Shown here piece after piece: positions 8,367 to 17,200 of a DNA stretch of 64,000 nucleotides. Position numbers and translations under genes: made by a program. Origin of the DNA: Jatrophihabitans_A sp035248685 (GTDB lineage: Bacteria; Actinomycetota; Actinomycetes; Mycobacteriales; Jatrophihabitantaceae); contig DATFHF010000036.1 of assembly GCA_035248685.1 (NCBI GenBank), forward strand, positions 117,831-181,830, written 5' to 3'. How positions within the stretch are numbered: the first letter of the stretch is position 1; each line of letters starts with the position of its first letter. Below the pieces are notes generated by a model. It made no database searches. It was given only the letters and a program-made list of their open reading frames with translations, and had not been told where the DNA came from.

Positions 8367-10166
8367 TCATCGCGCCGCCGCATACGCCTGCCGGCCGCGC
8401 GGTCCGGCTGCTGCCCGGACGAAACCGGACCTGCGGTCGACGCCGACCATGCAGACCTTGCCGAGCGATCCGGCCGGCGTCAGGGCCACCTGGTGACCCC
8501 GCGTCCGCAGCTCGGTGATCGTCGCCTGGTCGGCATCGGCCTCTATGGTCAGCACTCCGGGTCGGCACGAGTGCGGTGCGAATGATGAGGGGAAGTGCTC
8601 GGTGTGGAACATGGTCACCTCGGTGGCCAGCTGCAAGTCCAGCCCGAACTCGGTGACGGCGAGCATGCTCTCCAACGTCCACTGGTCCTGCCGGTCACCG
8701 CCGGGGGTGCCGAAGGCGAACTGCGGCGCGCCGTCCCGGAGCACGACGGTCGGGCTGAGCGTGGTGCGCGGCCGCTTGCCGGGAGCCAGCGCATTGGGAT
8801 GGCCGGCGGCGCGCAGCCACATCGTCTGGCCGCGGGTGCCGAGCGAGATGCCTAGGCCGGGAATCAGCGGCGAGCTCTTCAGCCAGCCCCCGCTCGGCAC
8901 CGCGGCGACCAGGTTCCCCCAGCGATCGGCGGCCACCACGGTGCAGGTATCGCCGGACTTCGCGGTAGCGGCCAGCACTAGATTGGGCACTCCTTCATGG
9001 ATCTGGTGCAGCCAATCCGGACCGGTCGGTGGCGGTAGTTGGGGTACCTGCATGCTGCGCGGCTGGCTGCCGTCGAGCGTGCCGGCTACCGGGCAGCCGA
9101 TCGCCAGCGGCCCGATCAGCGCCCGCCGCTGCGCGAGGTAGTTCGGCTCGAGCAGTTGCGGCAACCGGTCCACGCCGAAGGCGGGATCGCCGTACCAGGC
9201 TTCTCGATCGGCCAAGGCCAGCTTGGCCGCTTCGTTGACCAGATGGACGTATTCCCCGCTGCCGAGTCCGGCGGCGACGAGGTCGAATCCTGCAAGCACT
9301 CCCAGTTGCTGGAGGAAGACTGGTCCCTGTGTCCACAGGCCGGGCTTGTGCACCGAGTAGTCGCGGTATCGCACGCTAGCCGGTGATTCCGTCGACGGCT
9401 GCCAAGCTGCCAGGTCCTCGGCCGCCAGCAGGCCGCGATGACGGCGGCCGGTAGCGTCGAGCACCTCCGTGCTCCGGACGAAGGCGTCGATGGCATCAGC
9501 GACGAACCCCGAGTAGAACGCCGACCGCGCAGCCTCGATCTGGGCAAGCCGATCGGACGAGGCTTGTTCTGCGGTTTGCAAAAGCCGGATGAGGGTGTTG
9601 GCCAGTTCCTGATTGCGCATCCGGTGACCGGCCGGCGGTATCCCATCCCGTAGGTAGACCGCGGCCGAGCCGGGCCAATGCGTGCTGAACAACGGCGCCA
9701 GCGTCGCGATCGCCTTGGCCGCCTCCGGCAGCAACGGGTAGCCGTGCTCGGCATACCCGATGGCAGCGGCGAACACGTCAGCCAACCGCTTGGTACCGAA
9801 TTCGGCCAGCAGCCGAAGCCAGCCCCCGAAGGCGCCCGGCACGCAAGCCGGCAGCAGGCCGGACCCGGGAATGTGCTCAAGCCCGAGTTCGGCGAACGCC
9901 TGCTCGGTCGCCGCCGCGGGCATCGGACCTTGCCCGCACACAACCGCGGTGGCGGCGGTGCGGGCGTCGTACAGCACGACCGAGAGATCACCGCCAAGGC
10001 CGTTGGATTGCGGCTCTACCACTTGGAGTACGAAACCCGCCGCCACCGCGGCGTCGAACGCGTTGCCACCCTCGGTCAGCATCGCCATTCCGGCCGCCGA
10101 GGCAAGCCAATGCGTCGAGGCGACCGCGCCCAGCGTGCCTACCAACTCGGGCTTGCTGACCGTCAT
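8367..10166 (-). CDS. Gamma-glutamyltransferase-family C-C hydrolase (LmbA/Apd3-like)
   Basis: 599 aa Ntn-hydrolase of the GGT family. Seen: 'GGNAFDAAVAAGFVLQVVEP' near the N-terminus, 'NGLGGD', and the autoprocessing nucleophile Thr407 in 'KSGDTCTVVAADRWGN'. There is no signal peptide, unlike periplasmic GGTs. In lincomycin, tomaymycin, sibiromycin and hormaomycin a GGT homologue (LmbA, TomL, SibY, HrmG) works after DOPA ring cleavage and removes a C2 (oxalyl) unit by C-C hydrolysis. The two genes upstream encode the preceding two enzymes of that route, in pathway order. That context, rather than sequence alone, decides the call over glutathione metabolism. Confidence 0.78.
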   Translation of the reverse strand: MTVSKPELVGTLGAVASTHWLASAAGMAMLTEGGNAFDAAVAAGFVLQVVEPQSNGLGGDLSVVLYDARTAATAVVCGQGPMPAAATEQAFAELGLEHIPGSGLLPACVPGAFGGWLRLLAEFGTKRLADVFAAAIGYAEHGYPLLPEAAKAIATLAPLFSTHWPGSAAVYLRDGIPPAGHRMRNQELANTLIRLLQTAEQASSDRLAQIEAARSAFYSGFVADAIDAFVRSTEVLDATGRRHRGLLAAEDLAAWQPSTESPASVRYRDYSVHKPGLWTQGPVFLQQLGVLAGFDLVAAGLGSGEYVHLVNEAAKLALADREAWYGDPAFGVDRLPQLLEPNYLAQRRALIGPLAIGCPVAGTLDGSQPRSMQVPQLPPPTGPDWLHQIHEGVPNLVLAATAKSGDTCTVVAADRWGNLVAAVPSGGWLKSSPLIPGLGISLGTRGQTMWLRAAGHPNALAPGKRPRTTLSPTVVLRDGAPQFAFGTPGGDRQDQWTLESMLAVTEFGLDLQLATEVTMFHTEHFPSSFAPHSCRPGVLTIEADADQATITELRTRGHQVALTPAGSLGKVCMVGVDRRSGFVRAAAGPRGRQAYAAAR

Positions 10167-10192
10167 GCCGACCCCTTGTTCCGCAACCCGGC

Positions 10193-11164
10193 TCAGTAAT
10201 GCCGACCGATGGAGACCGTGAAGGCGTAGGCCGGCCGGTCCAGGGCCTGCGAACCGGCAATCGCCCGACGCCCGAACTCGGCCACGATGCTGGCGATCTG
10301 CTGCTCGCAGTGGATCACGCCGGCCGTGTGCAGCGGCGCGATGTCCTCGTCGGATTCGCAGATCATGCCGTTGGCGCTGAGGTCGCGTAGCACCGCGACC
10401 ACCCGGCGCAGCAACTGCGCGATCACATCGGACCGTCGAACCGGCGCCCGGTTGGTCAGGAAGTAGTTGTCGTAGATCAGCTGGAGCAGCCGTCCGTCCA
10501 GCCGGTGGTTGTCAGGTACCCAGCTCCGCAGCAGCGAAACGCCGTCCGGCACCAGCCGGGACGCAACGTACTCGTGCACCAACTGGCACCGCAGGACCGC
10601 CTGCCGCAGGTCGGCCAGCCGTGGGCATTCCTCGAACATGGTGAGCCGGCCACGCAGCAGATGCCGTACCGGTCCGAAGTCCGGTGCCCAGCTGCCGCTG
10701 AAGGCCGGGTGGTGCAGTTGCATGCTAGGCCGGATCAGCCGGTGGTAAAGCTCCCGCGGGCAGGAAGCGGTGTAGAGAAGCATCGCGCTGTAGGCGTCGA
10801 TATGGTTGCTCAATTCGGGTATCGCGTCGTTCGCCGACCAATGGAGGAGCGCCACCTCCGACAGCCTGATAGCGGCCAGCCGCCAGGCGATGAAACTGAG
10901 CTGATGGCCGGTGATCCAGCGGAACCAGTACAGGGTGTCCGGTTGCTCGCATGGTTTGACCGCTCCGGTGATCGTCCCGTCCTCGTCGATCCACTCCATG
11001 GCCTGAGCGAATGCCGGCGGCGGTTCAGCCAGCTCGGCCGGACCGAACGTGCCTGGCGCGGGCAGGATCATCGGTTCCAGTCCGTACGGGCCGGCACCGA
11101 AGTCCCAAGTCCCTGCATCCGGCAGCCGATTCAGCGTCGGCAGGTCCGATACGCCATTGCGCAT
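10193..11164 (-). CDS. Heme-dependent L-tyrosine 3-hydroxylase-like (LmbB2/Apd1-like)
   Basis: 323 aa. Proposed reaction: L-tyrosine + H2O2 to L-DOPA, first step of 4-alkyl-L-proline biosynthesis. Support: size; 'YHRLIRPSMQLHHPAFSG' followed by 'WAPDFGPVR', which I associate with this family; and His87 ('ITGHQLSFIAWRL') and His197 ('CQLVHEYVASRL'), which fall at nearly the same positions as the distal His88 and heme-ligand His196 that I recall for Streptomyces sclerotialus TyrH. ATG 11164 has GGGGAAAG upstream and begins 1 nt after the dioxygenase stop, so the two are one operon. No other family fits as well, but the assignment is from memory of motifs. Confidence 0.68.
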   Translation of the reverse strand: MRNGVSDLPTLNRLPDAGTWDFGAGPYGLEPMILPAPGTFGPAELAEPPPAFAQAMEWIDEDGTITGAVKPCEQPDTLYWFRWITGHQLSFIAWRLAAIRLSEVALLHWSANDAIPELSNHIDAYSAMLLYTASCPRELYHRLIRPSMQLHHPAFSGSWAPDFGPVRHLLRGRLTMFEECPRLADLRQAVLRCQLVHEYVASRLVPDGVSLLRSWVPDNHRLDGRLLQLIYDNYFLTNRAPVRRSDVIAQLLRRVVAVLRDLSANGMICESDEDIAPLHTAGVIHCEQQIASIVAEFGRRAIAGSQALDRPAYAFTVSIGRHY

Positions 11165-11165
11165 C

Positions 11166-11639
11166 TCAACTTTCCCCTGGCACGTAGGTAAATTCGAATT
11201 CCAGGCCGTTGACGTCGTAGGTGTAGAAGCTGTGCACGCCGTTGGCATCCACCACGATCTCGGTGGGTTGTTCGGAGAGCGCGAAGGAATACCGTCCCGA
11301 TCTGTACAACTCGATCCAGCGCTCTCGCAGCTCCACGAGCTCCGCCGGATCCCGCGCCGCCAGACAGACGTGTTGGAACTGGGTCGCGCTCGCGCCGGGA
11401 CCGGCAGCTGGTGCTCCGTCCCGTTGGAAGAGGTGGAACCGGACGTCACCGTGTATCAGCTCATACAGCTTGGTTATGCCCGGTAACCGGGATCGGGTCA
11501 GTTCGGAGAACGTGGTGAGCGACCAGGATTGCCGGCAGCCCAGAAAGGCGTCGTACCAGGCAACAGCATTCTCCACGTCATTGGTTTGGATCCCGATGTG
11601 GTGGAACGTCTGCGGCGGCGCTGTTCGCTGGTCCGACAT
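11166..11639 (-). CDS. L-DOPA 2,3-dioxygenase-like VOC protein (LmbB1/Apd2-like)
   Basis: 157 aa single vicinal-oxygen-chelate protein. Candidate metal ligands: His14 ('FHHIGIQ'), His90 ('FQHVCLAA') and Glu149 ('DVNGLEFEF'). Size and position next to a tyrosine hydroxylase and a GGT homologue match LmbB1/SibV/TomH/HrmF, which cleave the DOPA ring between C2 and C3; the product cyclises to a pyrroline. AAGGA lies 7 bp before ATG 11639. It is the first gene of the left-going operon that ends at the MFS exporter. Confidence 0.72.
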   Translation of the reverse strand: MSDQRTAPPQTFHHIGIQTNDVENAVAWYDAFLGCRQSWSLTTFSELTRSRLPGITKLYELIHGDVRFHLFQRDGAPAAGPGASATQFQHVCLAARDPAELVELRERWIELYRSGRYSFALSEQPTEIVVDANGVHSFYTYDVNGLEFEFTYVPGES

Positions 11640-11787
11640 GGCACATCCTTCGTGACGTAGTGCTCGGCTATTTCGGCTGAGCGCCGGGCAATAGCCTGCG
11701 AAGCTGCCCTATGCGCCGAGTACAGGCCTGATACAGCAGCGGGTCAGCCGTCAGCTCGCGGACCGCCGTTTCGCGTAGCTGCGATGT
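11640..11787. promoter_or_regulatory. Divergent promoter region between the APD operon and the AMP-ligase operon
   Basis: This 148-bp gap lies between divergent start codons. It contains an imperfect inverted repeat, GCTCGGC (11662-11668) and GGCTGAGC (11675-11682), a possible operator. No clear -35/-10 pair can be seen. Confidence 0.35.
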
Positions 11788-13332
11788 ATGGCGGCTGAGC
11801 ATGCTGGCCCGGTGACCGCACCGAACGCGATGACTGCCGGTCAGTCCGCCGGGGCGGTGCTGCTGCATCAACTCATTGATGTGACGGCCAGTTGCCATCC
11901 CGAGCGGCCCGGCCTGCGCTGCGGCACCGAACTCCGAAGTTGGCGGCAGCTGCGCGATGACAGTGTAGGACTGGCTGCCCAACTGGCCGGGTTCGGCGTT
12001 CGGCGTGGCATGCGAGTGCTGATCGTGCTGGAGCCGGCCGTCGTGATTCCCGGCTTGTTGTTCGGTTGCTCGCGCATCGGCGCGGTATTCGTGCCGCTGA
12101 GTCCGAACATCGCCGAACCGGTGCTGCACCACGTGCTCACCGATTGCGAACCGACTCTGGTGATCACCGCCGAGCCGCGGGTGCGGGCGGTGGCCGAGGC
12201 GCACGGCGTACCCGCGCTGAGCCCGGCCGAATTGGCCGCCGGGCAGCCCGGCCCGGCAGCTACGGCGGGCCCGATTCCAGTCGATCCGGCCTGCTTCCTG
12301 TACACCTCGGGTAGCACCGCGATGCCCAAAGCGGTCGTCTGTACCCATCAGCAGATGACGTTCGTGGCGTCCGCGATCCAGTCCCGTTTGGGCTACCAGC
12401 GAGACGACGTCGTGTTCTGCGCGCTACCCCTGTCGTTCGACTACGGCTTGTACCAACTCTTCCTCTGCACCCTTTCCGGCGCGCAGCTGTATCTGGCCGA
12501 TCAGCGCGCCGCCGGGCACCGGCTGGTCACCGACCTTCAGGACAGTCGGGCGACCGTGTTGCCGGCAGTGCCGTCGCTGGCGATGAACCTCAACCGGCTG
12601 CTCGAGCGGCGTCCCACCGCGTTGCGGCTGCGGCTGTTGACCAACACCGGTGCGGTGCTGCCGCCCGAGGTGCTGGCCGGGCTGCGCGCTCGGTTGCCTG
12701 AGCTTCGGGTGCAGCTGATGTACGGACTTACCGAGTGCAAGCGAGCGACGATCATGGCGCCGGATGAGGATCTACACCACCCGGGTGCCTGCGGCCGGGC
12801 GCTGCCGGGCACCGAGGTGTTCACCGTGGATGCCGCTGGTCATCGGCTGCCGGCCGGTGAGCGAGGCGAGTTGGTGATCCGGGGACCTCATGTGATGGCC
12901 GGTTACTGGCGGCAGCCAGAACTGAGCTCGGAGCGGTTTCGGCTGGCCGACGGCCTGTTCCCGCAACTGCACTCCGGTGACTACGGCTGGCTGGACGAGC
13001 AGGGCTACCTGTTTTTCGACGGTCGCCGCGACGATGTCTACAAGCAGGGTGGTTTCCGGGTGAGCACCGTGGAAGTCGAAGCAGCGGCTCACCGGATCGC
13101 CGGAGTACAGGCGGCAATCGTGGTGCCGCCGACCGGTTCGGCCGATGGCGCAGTCCTGCTGGTGCAAGCGGAACTGACCGCAGACCAGGTGATGCGCGAG
13201 CTTCGCCGGCAGATCGACGAGGTGAAGCTGCCGAGCCGGATCCTGAGCCTGACCGATTTCCCGTTGAACTCCAACGGCAAAGTCGAGCGCCGTTATCTCG
13301 GCGAACTGGTCAGGACTGGTCAACTTGACTGA
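11788..13332 (+). CDS. Acyl-AMP ligase (stand-alone adenylation enzyme)
   Basis: 514 aa ANL-superfamily enzyme. Motifs: A3 'YTSGSTAMPKAVV', A5 'LMYGLTECKRAT', A7 'HSGDYGWLD', A8 'GRRDDVYKQGGFRV' and A10 'NSNGKVERR' with the catalytic Lys. It activates a carboxylic or amino acid as the adenylate, then transfers it to a carrier or CoA. It is followed, with 8 bp overlap, by a PLP decarboxylase and then an acyl-CoA dehydrogenase; the same trio logic (load, decarboxylate, oxidise) is seen in vicenistatin-type amino starter assembly (VinN/VinO). The start is uncertain (ATG 11788, GTG 11812 or ATG 11830), with no strong ribosome site before any of them. Confidence 0.8.
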   Translation: MAAEHAGPVTAPNAMTAGQSAGAVLLHQLIDVTASCHPERPGLRCGTELRSWRQLRDDSVGLAAQLAGFGVRRGMRVLIVLEPAVVIPGLLFGCSRIGAVFVPLSPNIAEPVLHHVLTDCEPTLVITAEPRVRAVAEAHGVPALSPAELAAGQPGPAATAGPIPVDPACFLYTSGSTAMPKAVVCTHQQMTFVASAIQSRLGYQRDDVVFCALPLSFDYGLYQLFLCTLSGAQLYLADQRAAGHRLVTDLQDSRATVLPAVPSLAMNLNRLLERRPTALRLRLLTNTGAVLPPEVLAGLRARLPELRVQLMYGLTECKRATIMAPDEDLHHPGACGRALPGTEVFTVDAAGHRLPAGERGELVIRGPHVMAGYWRQPELSSERFRLADGLFPQLHSGDYGWLDEQGYLFFDGRRDDVYKQGGFRVSTVEVEAAAHRIAGVQAAIVVPPTGSADGAVLLVQAELTADQVMRELRRQIDEVKLPSRILSLTDFPLNSNGKVERRYLGELVRTGQLD

Positions 13333-14626
13333 CCTCACGCCGACCGGCCTGGCAGCCGTGTTGGCCCACGTCGAACCACCGGCCTATGTCTACGACCTGG
13401 AGCAGGTACGCCGTGCGTACCGGCAGCTCCGGCAGGCGCTGCCCGAGCCCAGCCGGATCCTCTATTCGGTCAAGGCGAATCCACATCCGCGGCTGATCCG
13501 GACGCTCACCGAGATCGGCGCCGGTGCCGAGGTGTCTTCCGTCGGTGAACTGGCGAATGCGCGGGCAGCCGGCGTGCCGGCCGGTGACCTGCTTTACACC
13601 GGGCCCGGTAAGCAGGACGTCGAGATTGCTGAGGCGCTGCGTTCGGGAGTGCGCTGGTTCTCCGCCGACTCGCCGGCCGCGCTGGGCCAGATAGATCGGC
13701 TCAGCCGACGCGCCGAAGCGATCACGCACTGCCTCCTGCGGCTCAATCCAGACAGCGCCATGGCCGGTAAAGGGCTGGCGATGACCGGCCAGGCGTCCCA
13801 GTTCGGGGCCGATGTTGCCTGGATACAGGCCGATCCGGCCGCCTTCCGGCTACCGCCGGCTGCCGGAGCCGGTGCCACGCTGGCCGGGTTTCATGTGTAC
13901 CAGGGCAGCAATCTGGACAGCGAAGATGCGCTCATCGGCCAGTTCGACGCCGCGATCGCCGGCTGCCGACAGTCCACCGAAGCGCTCGGCATCGAACCCC
14001 GACGGATCAGCCTCGGCGGCGGTTTCGGGGCCCCATTCGCGCGGGCCGGTGAGCTGCCCCGGTTCCCGCGGTTGGCCGACCGGCTGGCTGGGCTGCTCGA
14101 TCAACAGTTTCCCGGGTGGCGACAAGGCCGGCCGGCGGTGTTGTTCGAGTCCGGCCGCTACCTCGCCAGTCGCAGTGGTCAACTGATCACCCGAGTCGCC
14201 GACGTGAAGCGGTCCTACGACACGCCGGTGGTAGTGCTGGAATCAGGGATCAACCACCTCGGCGGGATGTCCGGCCTGCGTCGCTTGCCACCGCTGACTC
14301 CGCAGCTGGCCAGGCTGCCTTCGGACCATCGGCCGCCACTCGAGGCCGTGCTCGTCACCGGCCCGCTCTGTACACCGCTGGACACCTGGGCTCGCGGTGT
14401 CGACCTACCCACACTGCTGCCGGGCGATCTGGTACTCGTACCGAACGTCGGCGCGTATGGCTTGACCGCCAGCTTGGTCGCCTTCTTGAGCCATCCGATC
14501 CCCGCCGAGGTGGTCCTCGATCGAGACGAGGTCATCGACGTCTCGCGACTGGAACTGGTGCGGTGCGCGGTGGGTCGCGAATCGATAGCGGCACCAGCCG
14601 ATACTCGATTGGAGGCTTCGGTATGA
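13325..14626 (+). CDS. PLP-dependent decarboxylase (BtrK/VinO-like, DapDC/ODC fold)
   Basis: 433 aa fold type III PLP decarboxylase. PLP lysine Lys50 in 'ILYSVKANPHP', 'GFHVYQGSNL', 'SLGGGFGAPF' and 'ESGRYLASRSG', with a C-terminal 'GPLCTPLDTWARG' matching the substrate Cys-Asp region. The lysA/speC set is one option, but sandwiched between an AMP ligase and an ACAD, the closer functional models are BtrK and VinO, which decarboxylate an ACP-tethered amino acid. The start is TTG 13325, 8 bp inside the AMP-ligase gene; no better start is nearby. Confidence 0.75.
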   Translation: MTDLTPTGLAAVLAHVEPPAYVYDLEQVRRAYRQLRQALPEPSRILYSVKANPHPRLIRTLTEIGAGAEVSSVGELANARAAGVPAGDLLYTGPGKQDVEIAEALRSGVRWFSADSPAALGQIDRLSRRAEAITHCLLRLNPDSAMAGKGLAMTGQASQFGADVAWIQADPAAFRLPPAAGAGATLAGFHVYQGSNLDSEDALIGQFDAAIAGCRQSTEALGIEPRRISLGGGFGAPFARAGELPRFPRLADRLAGLLDQQFPGWRQGRPAVLFESGRYLASRSGQLITRVADVKRSYDTPVVVLESGINHLGGMSGLRRLPPLTPQLARLPSDHRPPLEAVLVTGPLCTPLDTWARGVDLPTLLPGDLVLVPNVGAYGLTASLVAFLSHPIPAEVVLDRDEVIDVSRLELVRCAVGRESIAAPADTRLEASV

Positions 14627-15777
14627 CGGTCGACATCCGGGAGCTGACCAGGCAGGCCGCCGAGGCCGCGGCCGAGCATGCGGCCGAGACCGATGCGGCC
14701 GCCACCTTCCCGGTGGATGCGCTGAACGAGCTGCGCCGCGGCGGCCTGCTGGGCCTGCTCGTTCCGGCCGAGCTGGGCGGCCTCGGTGGCGGCCTCGACG
14801 ACCTGGTGACAACCACGATGGAACTCGGCCGGGCTGACCTTTCGGTGGCATTGATCTTCGCCATGCACTGCCAGCAGGTCGCAACCGTCGAACGCTATGC
14901 CTGTCCTCAGCTGCGAGAGGCGGTGCTGCCGGCGATCGCCGCCGGCAAGGTTTACCTGGGCTCGGTCACTACCGCACCGGGTACCGGTGGGCATCTGCTG
15001 AGCTCGGATTCGGCGGCCGAACAGGCCGAGGACGGCCTGCTTCTCGATCGGCAGGCACCCATCGTCACCGGCGGATGCCACGCTGATGCCTTTCTGGTGA
15101 CGATGGGCACGCCCGGGGCAACCTCGCCGGCTCAGGTCGATCTGGTCTATGCGACCCGTGACCAGCTGAGCATCGAGGTGCTCGGTGGCTGGAGCCCGTT
15201 GGGCATGCGAGCGACCGAGAGCGTACCGATGCGACTGCGCGGTACCGTGCCGGCGGAGCAGGTGATTGGAACCGCGGGCGGTTTCCGGAATATCGCAGCC
15301 GCCTGGTTCGCGCCGCTGGCGCACATCGGTTGGTCGGCTGCCTGGCTCGGTACCGCCGTTGGTGCCTACAGCCGGTTGCTGGCGCACGTGCGCGCGCCTG
15401 CCCAGCGCAGCCAGTTCGATCCCGGCTCGGAGCTGTTACTGTGCCGGCTAGCCGAGATCCGGACCGAGCTGGAAACCGTGCATGCGCTGCTTCGCCACAC
15501 GGTTGCGACGCTCCGCACGACGTCCGACCCGACCGCCCCCCCGATGCAGCTGCTGATCAACGCGTTGAAGATGACCGCGTCCCAGGCCTGCTACCGAGCG
15601 GTCGATCAGATGGTGGAGTTGGCCGGGCTCCGGCACGGATACCTGACCTGTTCACCGCTGCGGCTGGAGCGAGCGTTGCGGGATCTTCGCTCAGCCTCGC
15701 TGAACTACGCCAACGACCGGCTGATGCTCTCCAATGGTGCGCTGACCCTACTGGACGTCGGGGTGCACCTGGCCTAG
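14623..15777 (+). CDS. Acyl-CoA/acyl-carrier dehydrogenase
   Basis: 384 aa flavoprotein of the acyl-CoA dehydrogenase family, with the N-terminal helical domain ('LNELRRGGLLGLLVPAELGG'), the beta domain ('GGWSPLGMRATESVPM') and a C-terminal helical bundle ending 'ALRDLRSASLNYANDRLM'. It would alpha,beta-desaturate an acyl thioester, probably on a carrier here. ATG 14623 overlaps the decarboxylase stop as ATGA. It is the last intact cluster gene of the left arm; the next in-frame DNA is an RHS remnant. Confidence 0.75.
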   Translation: MTVDIRELTRQAAEAAAEHAAETDAAATFPVDALNELRRGGLLGLLVPAELGGLGGGLDDLVTTTMELGRADLSVALIFAMHCQQVATVERYACPQLREAVLPAIAAGKVYLGSVTTAPGTGGHLLSSDSAAEQAEDGLLLDRQAPIVTGGCHADAFLVTMGTPGATSPAQVDLVYATRDQLSIEVLGGWSPLGMRATESVPMRLRGTVPAEQVIGTAGGFRNIAAAWFAPLAHIGWSAAWLGTAVGAYSRLLAHVRAPAQRSQFDPGSELLLCRLAEIRTELETVHALLRHTVATLRTTSDPTAPPMQLLINALKMTASQACYRAVDQMVELAGLRHGYLTCSPLRLERALRDLRSASLNYANDRLMLSNGALTLLDVGVHLA

Positions 15778-16194
15778 CACCGCAGTTCACAACTCTGTCC
15801 CACGCCGGACGAGGCGGCGTTACCGACACCGCCCACGAACACCGAACCGGTCGGCTACAACCGATACGCCTACGCCAACAACGACCCCATCGGCTCGAGC
15901 GATCCATCAGGTGACAGCGTTGGAGCTCAGTACATCGTGCTTGCATGCGCGCTCGGAATAGACCTTCGGCCTCTGAAAAGCAATATCTACATCCTAAAAT
16001 CGATAGCCGACTGCGTCGACACCGCCACGGATGCCACCGATGCGGGGGACAACATAGGGGAGCTTATAAAGCTGTTAGTTGCAGGCGATTTACAAGGCGC
16101 ACAAAGGCAAATATTGATCTACATATTCTGGTGGAGCTTGGGAGCGGCCATCAAATACGGCCTCCAAAGCGCCGCTGAGGATTTCCTACTTTAG
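15778..16194 (+). pseudogene. RHS-repeat protein C-terminal remnant (core boundary plus tail)
   Basis: An open stretch without a start codon continues in the frame of the ACAD gene after its stop. It contains 'NRYAYANNDPIGSSDPSG' (15853 onward), the conserved C-terminal border of RHS repeats after which toxic tips vary, then a ~90-residue hydrophobic tail. The upstream RHS core is missing. It is probably the stub left after deletion or insertion and marks the end of the left cluster arm. Confidence 0.65.
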
Positions 16195-16289
16195 ACGAAA
16201 CCATGGAAGCGCAGCCGGGCGGCTGTGCCGTCGATGGGGTAGCAGTGGAGAACGCCACCAGCCAGCCGCCGGGGCCTGCTGTCAGCGAG

Positions 16290-16560
16290 GATCAGCCGTC
16301 CAGGGCGGTCCGGGCTTCGGCGATGTGGCGGTCGAAGTCGTAGCGAGCGGTGGCCAGCTCCGTGGTGAGCTGGTCATCGTTCGGCCGGGTAGTCCGTCGA
16401 TCACTGGAGTCTGCTCCAGCAGCTCCAGATGTGCCGGGTTCTCCCGGACGCTGGGCATGGTCGCGGCGTGCCTCCGAGCAGACGGGCGGCGAAGCTCGAC
16501 GTGCTCCGCGCCGTCGAGTCTGACTAGGGCGCAACGGCAGAAGCGCAGGCAGTAGTACTC
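16290..16560 (-). pseudogene. Degenerate reading frame, unidentified
   Basis: On the minus strand, a protein-like sequence can be followed through at least one frame change ('MPSVRENPAHLELLEQTP', then 'DDQLTTELATARYDFDRH'). It has no proper start. The rest of 16195-16612 shows nothing recognisable. The family was not identified. Confidence 0.3.
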
Positions 16561-16612
16561 GGTAACACCAGTGCCGGCCTGCTGATCGATTCCCCTTAGC
16601 TCATCTGGAGGA

Positions 16613-17035
16613 TCAGGCGGGGCTGCCCATCACGCGCAGGGTCTTGATGAGATCGCCCTCGAATTCGAAGTGATTCGTATTGAAGGGCATGACCACGCGG
16701 GTGCCGTCGGGCCTGACGATGGTCATCCGCTGCTCGGTGACCGCGCGGTTGTCCTCGATCACGACCGCGAGGATCTCGGGCTCGATGTGCGGGAAGTCCT
16801 GGAAGAGCTGGGCGTAGAAGCCGCGGATGGCCTCCTTGCCGTAGAAGGGCTCCGGCGCGACCACGAAGGTGGCGAAGGCGTCGTCGGTGAACATCGCGAC
16901 GACCTCCTCCAGCCGGTTGCTGTGCGCATACTCGAAGTACTTGTCGACGAGCGCGGCGTAATGCGCCCGGCTGTGCTTGCCGTGCGCCCCTGCTTCATGG
17001 ATGTCTTGAACGGTGCGAACGTTGTCCTGGGACAT
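16613..17035 (-). CDS. NTF2/SnoaL-like domain protein
   Basis: 140 aa single-domain protein of the cone-shaped alpha+beta NTF2-like superfamily: 'YAALVDKYFEYAHSNRLEEVVAMF', 'FYGKEAIRGFYAQLF' and 'NTNHFEFEGDLIKTLRVMG'. Such proteins include polyketide cyclases, dehydratases and many of unknown role. ATG 17035 has an excellent AGGAGGA. It stands alone, with no partner genes pointing to a pathway. Confidence 0.7.
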   Translation of the reverse strand: MSQDNVRTVQDIHEAGAHGKHSRAHYAALVDKYFEYAHSNRLEEVVAMFTDDAFATFVVAPEPFYGKEAIRGFYAQLFQDFPHIEPEILAVVIEDNRAVTEQRMTIVRPDGTRVVMPFNTNHFEFEGDLIKTLRVMGSPA

Positions 17036-17200
17036 GATTCCTCCTCTACTGCGGACGAATGGGGATCATAGCGAGCCCCGAGCGGGACAGTTGCCTTTGC
17101 CGATCCGCTTGCAGGCCCGTGTCGCCTTGCTGCCAGCCAAGCGAGACAGCGGGCGTGTCAGGAATCAGACAGTCCCGAGGCAGCGCCCATTGAGGGCAGT

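Noticed and set aside
8367..10166. Ordinary glutathione gamma-glutamyltranspeptidase
   Set aside because: No signal peptide, and it is directly coupled to tyrosine-hydroxylase-like and DOPA-dioxygenase-like genes, the exact context of LmbA homologues.
10193..11449. Longer version of the tyrosine-hydroxylase-like gene starting at 11449
   Set aside because: The extra 95 codons overlap the VOC dioxygenase in another frame; ATG 11164 has a ribosome site and fits the family length.
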